Shown in pieces: positions 25,858 to 34,918 of a stretch of 55,456 nt of DNA. The stretch is from contig CAZWCX010000037.1 in assembly GCA_964632945.1 (NCBI GenBank), positions 1-55,456 on the forward strand, in the 5' to 3' direction. A program made the position numbers and the translations under genes. The notes beneath the pieces are model-generated. The model did not search any database. It worked only from the letters and a program-made list of their open reading frames with translations, and was not told the DNA's origin. This stretch comes from CAZWCX01 sp964632945 (GTDB taxonomy: Bacteria > Planctomycetota > MHYJ01 > WSZJ01 > CAZWCX01). The first letter of the stretch is position 1. Each line of letters opens with the position of its first letter.

Positions 25858-26240
25858 GGCGGGCGCGGGTAGAACGCGGGTCAAGAGACGGTGCCCTCGC
25901 GCCGGACCGACGGGGGGATCGCTTCTCGGGTGGCGGACCGTGGGTCCCGCACCGGTCGACGACGGCGCGTTGCCCCGAAAAGCGATCTGCCACGGCATGC
26001 GAGGGTGGCCCGGAACCGGGAGCGTCCCGCCCGGACGACCGACCGCAGCAACCGGAGGCTTCGCACCCGCGCGTGCATGGGTGTCCGGCGCCGGAAACCT
26101 CCTCGGCCGGGAGGGGTGGTGTAACTCCATTCGCGTCCGTCTCTTGTGGACCGGCAATCAAACTGCCGGCCGGGCAGGCGAATTGCGTACCCGTGGTCTC
26201 GTACGTTCGGGCCCCCCGTTCAACCCTGATCGGAGCCAGG
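25858..26240. other. Intergenic region upstream of ssrA (383 bp)
   Basis: It separates the divergent ssrA and zinc-ribbon genes. A 6-bp hairpin (CCGGCA 26151-26156 with TGCCGG 26164-26169) is present. No gene or confident promoter for the rightward gene was recognised. Confidence 0.4.
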
Positions 26241-26507
26241 ATGATTATGGCGACGGACCCCAAACCGGCCGAGCACAAGGTGCTCCGGTTCCTCCTTCCC
26301 GCGAGTTGGTTTGCCGCCCTCGAGGCCTCGACTCGATGTTGGCTGCTGGAGTGTCCCTGCGGAGTCAAGCGCGACCTCTGGGACGCCGGCGGGATCCGCG
26401 GAAAGGGCAGCGAGAAAGTGACCTACACCCGGTGCCCGGCATGCAATCACTGGAAGTGGCACAAGAAGCGGAGGAAGACGGAGGCGGAGAAGCAGTCGCT
26501 CGCCTAG
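26241..26507 (+). CDS. Small CxC-CxxC zinc-ribbon-like protein
   Basis: An 88-residue protein of unknown function. It holds two cysteine pairs suited to zinc binding: ECPCG (Cys38, Cys40) and TRCPACNHWKW (Cys65, Cys68), about 25 residues apart, as in a rubredoxin-like or ribosomal-protein-like zinc ribbon. The C-terminus is strongly basic (HKKRRKTEAEKQ), compatible with nucleic-acid binding. ATG 26241 is preceded by CGGAGCCAGG; an in-frame ATG two codons later is an alternative. It is transcribed divergently from ssrA and ends 130 bp before addB. The composition is ordered and unlike the arginine-rich shadow frames around it. Confidence 0.7.
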   Translation: MIMATDPKPAEHKVLRFLLPASWFAALEASTRCWLLECPCGVKRDLWDAGGIRGKGSEKVTYTRCPACNHWKWHKKRRKTEAEKQSLA

Positions 26508-26567
26508 CGAGAAGTCGTACGAGTGGCGCGGCGCCGGGCGGCGTGGTGCGGCGGACGCCCCCGAACC

Positions 26568-26597
26568 TTGACCCGATTCGCCGCGCTCTGCCACAAT
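26568..26597 (+). promoter_or_regulatory. Promoter of addB-addA
   Basis: TTGACC (26568-26573), 18-bp spacer, CACAAT (26592-26597), 40 bp upstream of the addB ATG. Confidence 0.55.
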
Positions 26598-26637
26598 CCG
26601 GGCGCCGACTTCTCGCGCCCCCTGCCGGGCTGATTGC

Positions 26638-29600
26638 ATGCTGACGCTTCTGCACGGTCCGTTCCACCCCCACCTCGAGCGCGCGTTCGTCGACGAGATC
26701 CGGGCCGTGCGGGCGGACGACCCGCTCCGGCCCGTGGCCGTCGCGGCGCCGTCCCACCGGTTGGTGCGCCGGTTGGAGGCGCTCGCGCTGGAGGCCTTTC
26801 CCGGCGGGATGGTCCAGGTCTACTTCCTGCCCTACCAGGCGCTGGCGCGGCGCGTCCTGCTCGACGGCGCGCCGCGCGCGCCGGAATTCGCGGACGAGGC
26901 CGAGTTGTATCGGGTCGTGGTCGAGCGCGCGTTGCGGGAGAATCTCGCCCGCAGCGAACGCCTGGGCCCCTTGCTCGGGTATCCCGGCCTGGTGGACGTG
27001 CTCTACCAGACGGTCCGGGACCTGCAGGACGGCGGGATCGACCCCGTGGCGGGGATCGCCGCCGTGCAGGAGGGTCTGTTCGACGAGTCCGACCGGGAGG
27101 GGCTCGCGGAACTGTTTCTGCTGCAGCTCAAGTACCGCGAGGTGCTGGAGCGCGAGCGGTTGACCGACGGGACCGGAGTGTTCACCGGGGCGGCGGAGCG
27201 CGCCGGGGAGTCGCCCTGGCTGGCGTCCCTCGGGTCGTTGCTGTGCTACGGCTTCTACGACATGACGGGGGCGCAGTCGGAGTTCTTCGACGCGCTGATT
27301 CGCGCAACCGATGTGCGCGCGTTCGTGCCGATGGCGAAAGACGATCCCGCGTGGATCTTCGCGCGGTCGCTCTTCGACCGCTGGACCGGGATGGCGAAAG
27401 AGGTGCGGGCGGCGAAGCCCGATCTCCGGCCTGCGCGTCCCGAGGTCCGGCTCGTTCACGCCTCCGGCCGGGCCGACGAAGTCTGGCGCGCGGCGAAGGA
27501 GGTCCTGCGGTGCGTCGAGGAGGACGGTGTCCGGCCGGCGGAGATTGCGGTCGTGGCGCGGTCGCTCGAAGGCGGGCTGCGCGAGGCGCTGGTCGCGGCG
27601 CTCGAGGAGAACGCCCTCCCGGTGACCCCGGACCGGGGTCCCGCGCTGCTCGCGCAGCCGATCGCCAAGGCGGTGGCGCAGGCGATCGGCGTCGGGGAAG
27701 GCGGGTACGCGCGCCGGCGTGTGCTCGAGCTCGTCTCCTCCCCCTTCTTCCGGGCCGCGGAAGGGGACGTCGTGGAGGCGCGCCCCGACCTCTGGGACCG
27801 GGTTTCGCGGCGCCTGGCCATTCGCGGGGGCGCCGCCGCCTGGCGGGATCGTCTCGCGCGCGTGGCCGGGCGGGACATGCCGCTGACCGGGCGCGATCCG
27901 GACGACGAGCGCGGGCCGGTGGTCGCCGCCGCGGAAGTGGAGCGGTTGCGCGAACGGGTCGAGCGCGTGATCGCGGCGACGGAGGGACTCCCGGCGGAGG
28001 AGACCTGGGCCGGGCACATCGATGCCCATCGCGCGCTGTTGGAGCGGCTCTTCGACCCGGCCTCGGCGGACGACGCCGAGCGCGAGGCGTGGGCGACCGT
28101 GCTCGAGACCCTGGAGGGGCTGCGCGGCTGCGACCGCGTTCCCGGCGGGGCGACCCGCCGGTTCTTCACCGAGACGCTCTTGCGCGTCCTGGAGAAGGCA
28201 CGCCTGCGCGCACCCGCGGGCCCGGTCCCGGGCGTGCGGATTCTCGACGCGATGGCCGCCCGCGGGCTCACCTTTCCGGTGGTGATCGCGATCGGGCTGA
28301 ACGAGCGCGTCTTCCCCCGTGCCATTCACGAGGAGCCGTTCCTGCGCGATCGGCTTCGGCGCAGCCTCAACGAGGGGCTCGGGGCGGCGCTGCCCGAGAA
28401 GTTGCGGGGCTTCGACGAGGAGCGGCTCCTCTTCCGCATGGTCGAGGAAGCGGCGACGCGGACGCTGGTTCTCTCCTGGCAGCGCTCCGACGAGAACGGC
28501 CGGACGCTGATCCCGAGCCTCTACCTGCGGCCGTACCTGGCCGAGGCGGAGGCGGGGAAGCTGCGCAAGGAGTCGGTTCCGCTCGGCGTCGGTCTGCGGT
28601 TGCGCTCGGTGGACTGGGTGCGCCTGACTCCCGCGGAGGCCGCGATGCGTCTGCCGCTGTCCGGCCGTCCGGCGCAGTCGTGTCTGAAGGCCTGCGGGCG
28701 GCGCGCGACGGACTACGCCCACGCGGTGGCGGCGATGGCGGAGATCGACCGGTTCGGCGCCCTCGGGCGCTTCGACGGCCTGGTCGACGGGGCGGCATCG
28801 TGGTGGGATCGGCGGCTTGCGCGCGGCGTCGCCCCGACGTCGCTGGAGACGTTCGCGAAGTGCCCCTTCCAGTTCTTCGCGAAGCACGTCCTCGCGCTCG
28901 AGCCGTTGCCGGAGCCGGAACAGGTGGTCGATCTCTCCGCCGCCGACCAGGGTCGTCTCGCCCATGGGATCCTCGAGCGGACCCTCGCGGCCGTTCGCGA
29001 TGCGGGCGGGTGGGCCGCGGTGGAGCCCGGGCGGGCGCGCGAACTCCTGGCCGCGGAGGCGGCGTCCGCGTTCGAGGCGTTCGAGCGGGAGACCCCGGTC
29101 GGCTATCCGCTCTTGTGGGAGGCCCGCCGAAGCCTGATCCTGGGCGCGCTCGACGGGTTTCTCGACCGCGACCGGGGACGCGTCCTCGCCGACGGGTTCG
29201 CGCCGCTCTATTTCGAAGCGGCCGCGTCGGCGCCGATCCCCCTGGCGCAGGGCAGCCTTCGGTTCTACGGGCAGATGGACCGCGTGGAAGTGAAAGACGC
29301 CGGCAGCGAGCTGCACTTCCGGGTACGCGACTACAAGACCGGCAAGCGCCCCTCGGACCTGGAGGGGAAGAAACTCGAGTCCGCGATCCGCAAGGGCCAG
29401 CGTCTTCAGTTGCCGGTCTACCTGGCCATCGGTCGCGCGTTCCTGGAGGCGGAGCGGAGGGCGGGTCGATTGCCCGACCGACCGCTCATCCCCGCGGGGG
29501 CGGTCTATGAGTACCTCGCGATCGATCGGGGGGAGCCGGACGAAGTCGCGCTGGAAGGGGACTTCTGGGCGACGGCGGCCGCGGATCTGCAGGAGACGCT

Positions 29601-29778
29601 GCGGCGGTTCGCGGACGGGATCCGCGCCGGGCACTTCTTCATCCGGCCGGCGGAGGGGGCGCACGGGCATTGTTCCTGGTGCGAGTTCGCGACGATGTGC
29701 CGCAAGGAGCACATCCCCACGGCCCGACGTGCCGAGGAGGATGCGCGGGCGCAGGAGTTCCGGGAGCGCGTGAAGTGA
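26638..29778 (+). CDS. addB: AddB-like helicase/nuclease subunit, PD-(D/E)XK
   Basis: A 1046-residue AddB-type subunit of the double-strand-break resection enzyme. The C-terminal RecB-like nuclease has TSLETFAKCPFQFFAKHVL and RVRDYKTGKRP (catalytic Asp and Lys). Four cysteines, Cys742 and CSWCEFATMC (1012, 1015, 1021), match the iron-sulfur 'staple' of AddB. GVRILDAMAARGLTFPVVIAIGLNE corresponds to helicase motif V, and ETRTLVLSW-like TRTLVLSWQRSDENG to the end of the ATPase-like core. The N-terminus reads LLHGPFHPHLERAF where a Walker A would be, so this subunit probably does not hydrolyse ATP and serves as nuclease and scaffold. Its TGA overlaps the addA GTG start. Confidence 0.9.
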   Translation: MLTLLHGPFHPHLERAFVDEIRAVRADDPLRPVAVAAPSHRLVRRLEALALEAFPGGMVQVYFLPYQALARRVLLDGAPRAPEFADEAELYRVVVERALRENLARSERLGPLLGYPGLVDVLYQTVRDLQDGGIDPVAGIAAVQEGLFDESDREGLAELFLLQLKYREVLERERLTDGTGVFTGAAERAGESPWLASLGSLLCYGFYDMTGAQSEFFDALIRATDVRAFVPMAKDDPAWIFARSLFDRWTGMAKEVRAAKPDLRPARPEVRLVHASGRADEVWRAAKEVLRCVEEDGVRPAEIAVVARSLEGGLREALVAALEENALPVTPDRGPALLAQPIAKAVAQAIGVGEGGYARRRVLELVSSPFFRAAEGDVVEARPDLWDRVSRRLAIRGGAAAWRDRLARVAGRDMPLTGRDPDDERGPVVAAAEVERLRERVERVIAATEGLPAEETWAGHIDAHRALLERLFDPASADDAEREAWATVLETLEGLRGCDRVPGGATRRFFTETLLRVLEKARLRAPAGPVPGVRILDAMAARGLTFPVVIAIGLNERVFPRAIHEEPFLRDRLRRSLNEGLGAALPEKLRGFDEERLLFRMVEEAATRTLVLSWQRSDENGRTLIPSLYLRPYLAEAEAGKLRKESVPLGVGLRLRSVDWVRLTPAEAAMRLPLSGRPAQSCLKACGRRATDYAHAVAAMAEIDRFGALGRFDGLVDGAASWWDRRLARGVAPTSLETFAKCPFQFFAKHVLALEPLPEPEQVVDLSAADQGRLAHGILERTLAAVRDAGGWAAVEPGRARELLAAEAASAFEAFERETPVGYPLLWEARRSLILGALDGFLDRDRGRVLADGFAPLYFEAAASAPIPLAQGSLRFYGQMDRVEVKDAGSELHFRVRDYKTGKRPSDLEGKKLESAIRKGQRLQLPVYLAIGRAFLEAERRAGRLPDRPLIPAGAVYEYLAIDRGEPDEVALEGDFWATAAADLQETLRRFADGIRAGHFFIRPAEGAHGHCSWCEFATMCRKEHIPTARRAEEDARAQEFRERVK

Positions 29779-32700
29779 CCGTACCGCTCATCGACCATGA
29801 CGCCCGGGTTCGCGCCGCCCAGGATGCCGGGACGACGCTGCTCGTGACGGCGGGTGCGGGGACGGGCAAGACGACACTGCTGGTCGACCGGCTGCTCGAG
29901 CAGGTCCTGGGGGGCGGAATCCCGGTCGATGAGATCGTCGCGCTCACGTTCACGCAGAAGGCGGCGAACGAGATGCGGGTGCGCGTCCTCGCCCTGCTCG
30001 ACCGGATCCTGGCGGAGATCGAGGGTCGGCCGCTGGCGGATGCCGACCGGGTTGCGGCGCAGGAGCGGCTGGAGGGGTGGATGGGCCGCCATCGCCTGAA
30101 GCGGGACACGATCGCGGAGCGGGCGCGGGCGGCGGTGGCCGGGCTCGATCGGGCGCTGATCGAGACCATCCACGGCTTCGCGGCCCACCTGCTCCGGCTC
30201 TATCCGGTCGAGGCGCGCATCGACCCGGGCTTCGAAGTGGATGCGGGGGAGGGATTCGAGGTCCTGTTCGAGCGGGAATGGGAGCGCTGGCTCGAGGTCG
30301 AGCTGGCCGCGGGATCCGCGCGCGGGGCGGCATGGACGGGCGTGCTCCAGGAGGTCGGACTCGAGGTGCTGGAGGAGGCGGCGCGCGCCCTCGGGGGATT
30401 CTCCATTCCGCTCGACCGCCTCGATGCCTCCGGGGACACGCCGGGCGTGCGCGAGCGGCTTGCGGCCTTCGCGAGCGAGGTCCGGGAGCGGCTTGGAAAG
30501 ACCCTGACGGCGTGCACCAAGCGGTCGCTCTCCCTGTACCGGCAGATGGAGGTCTTTGCGCAGGCGCTCGACGACTGGGCCGCAGGGCGGCCGTTCGACC
30601 CCGAGGCCGGGGCTCAGGTCCGGCGCAGCCTCCAGAAGCCGGGCAAGGGCTGGTCCGGCGCCGCGGCGGAGGAGGCGGAAGCCGCGGCTGCGGCCGCGCG
30701 CGCGCTGCTGCGCGACCTCCTTGCCTCCGACCCAGCCCTGATCGGCCGCGCCCTCGGCCTCGTGCGGCCGTTCGCCGAGGATTTTCGCCGCCGGTACCTG
30801 CAGGCCGGCTTCGTCTCGTTCGACGGCCTGCTCGTCCTGGCCCGCGATCTCGTGCGGGACGACCCCCGGGTGCGCGGCGAGCTCAAGCGCGCCTTCCGGG
30901 CGATCCTGGTGGACGAATTCCAGGACACCGATCCGGTGCAGTACGAGGTGCTCTTCTACCTGGCGGAGCGCGCCGGGGCGTTCGCCCGCGACATCCGCCA
31001 TGTGGAGCTGGAGCCGGGGAAACTGTTCATCGTCGGGGATCCGAAGCAGTCGATCTACGCCTTCCGGCGGGCCGACATCGAGGCCTTCGACGAGGTGCGC
31101 AGTCGGATCGCGTCCGGGGGCGGCAAGCTCCTGGATCTCCAAGCCAACTTCCGCAGCCACAGCGGCATCACCGGCGCGGTGAACGGGATCTTCCGCGAGC
31201 TCATCCGCCCGTATCGCCGCCTGCAGCCCGAGTATCGCGACATCCACGCGCGGCGCGACCCGGAGCGGCCGGGTCAATCGGTGGAGCTCGTCCACGTTGC
31301 GCGGGAGGGGGAGACCATCTCGGCCGAGGAAGCGCGCCGCGCCCAGGCCGAGTGGCTGGCGCGCTGGATCACCGCCGAGGTCGGGACGGCCGTCGTCCCG
31401 TCCGCCGCCGGCGGCGTCCGCCCGCTTGCCTTCCGCGACGTTGCGCTGCTCTTTCGCAGCCTCTCGTCCGTTCACGTCTATCTCGAGGCGCTTCGCCGTG
31501 CCGAGGTGCCGTACGTGGTCGAGGGGGAGAAGTACTTCTACAGCAACCAGGAGATCCTGGACTTCATGAACCTGCTCCGGGCGGTGGAGAACCCGCACGA
31601 CCTCGTGGCGCTCGCAGGCTTTCTCCGCTCGGCCTACGGCGGTCTCACGGACGAGGAGGTCCGGCAATGGATCGAACGCGGGCTGACCGACTTCCGCCGG
31701 CCGCTCCCGGACGATGCGCCCGGCGGACCGCGGCTCGCGCGCCTTTTCGCCGACCTGGCGGAACTGCATGCCGGCATGGGGCGATGGCCCCTGGAGCGCC
31801 TCCTGCGCGAGGTCCTGGAGCGCACGTTCTTCCTCGAGGTCACCGCCGGCGCCTACCAGGGCGAGCAGAAACTGGCCAACCTGCTCAAGCTGAAGCGCAT
31901 GGCCGAGGAGATGGGCCGGGAGGGCGAAACCACGCTGCGGCGGTTCATTGCCGCCGTGCAGCGGCGCATCGAGGACGCCACCGAGGAGGGGGAGAGCCCG
32001 TTGGCGGACGAGACGCTCGACGCCGTCAAGATCCTCTCGATCCACAAGGCAAAAGGACTCGAGTTTCCCGTGGTCTTCCTGGCCAACCTGCACGCGGACC
32101 TCCCCACCGGCGAAAAGGCGGTCACCCGCATCGTGTACGACTGGACCGATCGGGTGGTCGGCGTCGATCTGGCGGGACTGCGCAACCTGGGGAGCGTCCT
32201 GCTGGCGCAGAAGGAGCGGGAGCGGCAGGCGGAAGAAGAGAAGCGGGTGCTGTACGTGGCGATGACGCGCGCCCGTGAGCGCCTGATCCTGCTCGGGAGC
32301 GAGACGAACCGGGACAAGTCGCCGCAGGCGATGGTGCTGGGCGTGCTTTCGCCCGGTGGCGTGCCGGCGGCAGCGGAAACGGTCCTCGAGCGCGGCGAGG
32401 CCCGGGTGATCTGCCGCCGCTGGGTGTGGGACGGAGCCCGAGGTCCGGCGGGATCGCCCCGGCCGGAAAAGGGGGAGCGATTGCCCGCGTGGCCCGCGTT
32501 CGCGCGCACCTGGGAGGATCGGCGAACGCGCGTGCAACCGGCGCCCGCGGAGCCCCGCGTCGAAACCTCCCCCGAGGAGAAGGCGCGCCTCGCGCTCGGC
32601 ACGCTCTGCCATCGGGCCCTCGAGTGGCTCGACTTCTCGCGGGCGGAGAGGGCCCTCGACGACGCGCTTGCGCGCGCGTGCATCGGCGTGGAGGGTTCGG

Positions 32701-33137
32701 CGCGCGCCTTGGACGACGCGCGCGCGATCCTGCGCGGGTTCGTGCGCTCGCAGGCATTCGCGGAGTTGCGCCGCGCGAAGGTCCTCGGTCGCGAGGTCCC
32801 CGTGATCGTCCAGGATCCGGCGACCGGCGAGCCGGTGGAACGGCGGCTCGACATCCTGTACCGCGCCGGATCGCGCCTGGTGATCGGCGACTACAAGACC
32901 GATCGCGTCGACCCCGCGCGCGCCGAGGAGGAGGCCCGCCGTCACGCGGAGCAGGGCGGCGCGTACGCGGCCGCCGTCGCGAGCGCCCTCGCCGTCCCCG
33001 CGCCGGAGTTTCGCGTCTATTTCCTGCGCACCGGGCAGTCGGTGCGCGTGGAGCCGGCGCCGGATTCCGGCGCCCCTGCACCCCCCGGCGACCCTCCGCG
33101 CGGACCGACCCGCAAGCGGAACCCCAAGCGCAGTTGA
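29775..33137 (+). CDS. addA: AddA-like UvrD-family helicase/nuclease
   Basis: The 1120-residue motor subunit of AddAB. It unwinds broken DNA ends 3'-5' and cuts one strand, loading RecA at Chi-like sites. Superfamily 1 motifs are complete: Walker A AGAGTGKT (26-33), FTQKAANEMRVRV (Ia), LVDEFQDTDPVQYEVL (II), FIVGDPKQSIYAFRRADI (III), LDLQANFRSH (IV), ILSIHKAKGLEFPVVFL (V) and VLYVAMTRARERLILLG (VI). The C-terminal RecB-type nuclease has GTLCHRALEW and VIGDYKTDRVD (about 1036-1046). GTG 29775 is chosen because it overlaps the addB stop (GTGA) and leaves the normal short N-terminus before Walker A. Homologous-recombination repair is the expected role. Confidence 0.95.
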   Translation: MTVPLIDHDARVRAAQDAGTTLLVTAGAGTGKTTLLVDRLLEQVLGGGIPVDEIVALTFTQKAANEMRVRVLALLDRILAEIEGRPLADADRVAAQERLEGWMGRHRLKRDTIAERARAAVAGLDRALIETIHGFAAHLLRLYPVEARIDPGFEVDAGEGFEVLFEREWERWLEVELAAGSARGAAWTGVLQEVGLEVLEEAARALGGFSIPLDRLDASGDTPGVRERLAAFASEVRERLGKTLTACTKRSLSLYRQMEVFAQALDDWAAGRPFDPEAGAQVRRSLQKPGKGWSGAAAEEAEAAAAAARALLRDLLASDPALIGRALGLVRPFAEDFRRRYLQAGFVSFDGLLVLARDLVRDDPRVRGELKRAFRAILVDEFQDTDPVQYEVLFYLAERAGAFARDIRHVELEPGKLFIVGDPKQSIYAFRRADIEAFDEVRSRIASGGGKLLDLQANFRSHSGITGAVNGIFRELIRPYRRLQPEYRDIHARRDPERPGQSVELVHVAREGETISAEEARRAQAEWLARWITAEVGTAVVPSAAGGVRPLAFRDVALLFRSLSSVHVYLEALRRAEVPYVVEGEKYFYSNQEILDFMNLLRAVENPHDLVALAGFLRSAYGGLTDEEVRQWIERGLTDFRRPLPDDAPGGPRLARLFADLAELHAGMGRWPLERLLREVLERTFFLEVTAGAYQGEQKLANLLKLKRMAEEMGREGETTLRRFIAAVQRRIEDATEEGESPLADETLDAVKILSIHKAKGLEFPVVFLANLHADLPTGEKAVTRIVYDWTDRVVGVDLAGLRNLGSVLLAQKERERQAEEEKRVLYVAMTRARERLILLGSETNRDKSPQAMVLGVLSPGGVPAAAETVLERGEARVICRRWVWDGARGPAGSPRPEKGERLPAWPAFARTWEDRRTRVQPAPAEPRVETSPEEKARLALGTLCHRALEWLDFSRAERALDDALARACIGVEGSARALDDARAILRGFVRSQAFAELRRAKVLGREVPVIVQDPATGEPVERRLDILYRAGSRLVIGDYKTDRVDPARAEEEARRHAEQGGAYAAAVASALAVPAPEFRVYFLRTGQSVRVEPAPDSGAPAPPGDPPRGPTRKRNPKRS

Positions 33138-33185
33138 CTGTTGCGCCCGATCCTCCGGGCGCGCGGCGGATCGCCCGATTTCCGC

Positions 33186-33330
33186 TAAAGTCCTCCCCGG
33201 ATCTTGACGACATACTCTCGGAAGGCAATCGAGTTCAACGCGAACACGTGAGGGCGTCGTGAAAGAGAACGAAGCCCAGTGAGCCTGGCGGAAGGGTTCC
33301 GCCGGGGTCGCCCGCGAGCGGCCCTTTTTT
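33186..33330 (+). ncRNA. Candidate structured RNA ending in the terminator
   Basis: Between addA and the terminator lies about 140 nt with a TAAAGT -10-like box (33186-33191), a perfect 7-bp hairpin GGCGGAA-GGG-TTCCGCC (33287-33303) abutting the terminator stem, and CCAG/CTGG and ACGC/GCGT pairs further upstream. No -35 box is clear. It could be a small RNA, a structured 3' UTR of addA, or a leader with attenuator for the next gene at 33368. No known riboswitch or RNA family was recognised. A seven-codon frame (GTG at 33260 to TGA) inside it could be a leader peptide but may be chance. Confidence 0.3.
33305..33330 (+). terminator. Strong Rho-independent terminator
   Basis: GGGTCGC (33305-33311), loop CCGCGA, GCGGCCC (33318-33324; one G-U) and six Ts (33325-33330). 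It lies 168 bp after the addA stop. It is the clearest intrinsic terminator in the window. Confidence 0.85.
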
Positions 33331-33367
33331 ATGAGACAGTAGGTTCGTGCGGTGTTAGGGTGTGGCT

Positions 33368-33925
33368 ATGAAGATCGAAATCGATGTGACGCGCTGGTTG
33401 GATCCGAACGACGACTACTCGATCGAAATGTTGGCCCCGGGCAGCCCGATGGTGCCCCTCGTGCAGCAACTGGAAAAGATCACCCTGGTGAACCTCGTTT
33501 CGCACCTGCGGACGCATCACCCCGACGACTCTCGCGCGGTGGCGTTGCTGCTGGAAGCGATCGACGAGACGTGCGGCACGGCCGCGTACCGCGACGTGGT
33601 GCACGAGCTCGGCGGGCGCGAACCGCTGGCGGCGCTGATCCGGGAAGTGGGCATGACCTGCCTGCTGCGGGACGGGAAGCCCCGCACGGAAATCGGCGCG
33701 GCTTTGTGGGGCTTCATCCTTGACCCAGGGGGTGGGGCCGAGCGCTTCTTGCGCCGGTATTGCGGGGCTCGTCGTCGGCGAGGCCCCGGTGCATCGCCTC
33801 CTCCGCGAGCCGCGCCGGGCGCGAAAATCACCGCGGCCGAACCCACGGTCTCAAGCTTGAAGACCCCCTCGTCGCTCGCCGACCGCCGCCCCGACCGCCC
33901 TCTCCACACCGCCGACGGCCGGTAG
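33368..33925 (+). CDS. Hypothetical protein, no recognised family
   Basis: A 185-residue protein. The first 120 residues look like a folded, mainly helical domain (MKIEIDVTRWLDPNDDYSIE, then LVQQLEKITLVNLVSHLRTHHPDDSRAVALLLEAIDETCG, then EPLAALIREVGMTCLL). The remainder is Pro/Arg/Ala-rich and probably disordered, or could mean that the true end lies earlier in another frame. ATG 33368 follows AGGG (33356-33359). It begins 38 bp after the strong terminator, so it either has its own promoter or is controlled by read-through. No function is proposed. Confidence 0.6.
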   Translation: MKIEIDVTRWLDPNDDYSIEMLAPGSPMVPLVQQLEKITLVNLVSHLRTHHPDDSRAVALLLEAIDETCGTAAYRDVVHELGGREPLAALIREVGMTCLLRDGKPRTEIGAALWGFILDPGGGAERFLRRYCGARRRRGPGASPPPRAAPGAKITAAEPTVSSLKTPSSLADRRPDRPLHTADGR

Positions 33926-34106
33926 TCGGTCTCGCGCTGTACGACTTCCGAAGGCGCGAGGCCGGACCGGAATCCGGGCGGCTCCCTTGACGGAGGGGGA
34001 GGGCGCGACATACCATGGGCACGTACGGTGTCCGCGTGGGCGTCGCATCCCGGGGGCGAGAGTGCCCCGGATCCGCGCCCACGGCCGTCGCCGTGGAGGT
34101 GCCCCG

Positions 34107-34691
34107 ATGACCCGCGTCTACTCCGGTTCGTGGCTGGCGGCAGGAATCGCCCTGTGGGTGGCGTGGGCGCCGCCTGCGATCGCCCAGGAGGGGACGGAAA
34201 CCCAATCCAAGCCGGCCCCGGCCCGGCGCGACCCCTTCCGCAACCCCATGCTTCCCAAAGAGGGGCCGAACCGCGAGGAGCCCGCACCCAAGTCGCCGGG
34301 CGAGGCCCGCAGCGTTCCGCTTCCGGAAGAGAAACGCGACCCCGTCCGGATCGCCCCCGACCCCGCGCCCGACGCGCGCGCCTCGGCGCTGCGGGAGTTC
34401 GCCGGACTGCGCATTCAGGTGCTCGGCGTCATCTGCCGCGTGGCGTCGGAGCCGGTGACGATCCATAGCGGCGTCGAGGTGTTCGGCGCCGTCGCCCAGG
34501 GCGAAGTGACCGTGAACGTTTCTCGCGTCGAGGCCACCGCGCTGGTGCAACATGAGGGCATTCCGCGTCTGGTGTCTTCCGGAGAGTCGCTCGGACCGAA
34601 TCTGATCGTGCGGGTGATCCGTCCGCACTCGGTCGTGTTCCAATTCCGAGGCGTGGATATCGAGCAGCCGCTGGGGACGTCCGGTTCCTGA
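34107..34691 (+). CDS. Exported protein of unknown function
   Basis: A 194-residue protein with a signal peptide (WLAAGIALWVAWAPPAIAQ-EG). A Pro/Glu/Arg-rich linker containing RRDPFRNPM follows, then a C-terminal beta-rich domain of about 90 residues (LREFAGLRIQVLGVICRVAS, ending VIRPHSVVFQFRGVDIEQPLG). The layout of linker with DPFRNP and a small beta domain with V-x-x-I-x-x-x-x-V-x-F recalls PilP or GspC-type inner-membrane-associated secretion proteins, but this is a resemblance only and no pilus genes are adjacent. GGAGG precedes ATG 34107. Confidence 0.7.
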   Translation: MTRVYSGSWLAAGIALWVAWAPPAIAQEGTETQSKPAPARRDPFRNPMLPKEGPNREEPAPKSPGEARSVPLPEEKRDPVRIAPDPAPDARASALREFAGLRIQVLGVICRVASEPVTIHSGVEVFGAVAQGEVTVNVSRVEATALVQHEGIPRLVSSGESLGPNLIVRVIRPHSVVFQFRGVDIEQPLGTSGS

Positions 34692-34847
34692 ACCGGAACC
34701 GTTGCGCCCGGCGCTGGCTCCGGTCGGCGCCGCCGCCCGGCCGAGCGGGGATCCGGGTCTTCGCGCACGCCATCGCCGATCGGCGCGGCCGGGCCGCGTC
34801 CCGGTCGTACGCTTCCCCGGAGCCTCCCCGCCCCACGGCGGAGGGGA

Positions 34848-34876
34848 TTGACAGCATTCCGTCGTGCGCCTAAAAT
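34848..34876 (+). promoter_or_regulatory. Promoter of ispF-cysS
   Basis: Perfect TTGACA (34848-34853), 17-bp spacer, TAAAAT (34871-34876), 43 bp upstream of ispF. It is one of the best consensus promoters in the window. Confidence 0.8.
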
Positions 34877-34918
34877 GTCACTCCCTCGGCTTTTCCGTCT
34901 CATCGGGATTGGAACGTC

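Noticed and set aside
29505..32945. Long minus-strand open frame opposite addA
   Set aside because: It is fully antisense to a complete AddA with all helicase motifs, has no ribosome-binding site and shows no recognisable domain.
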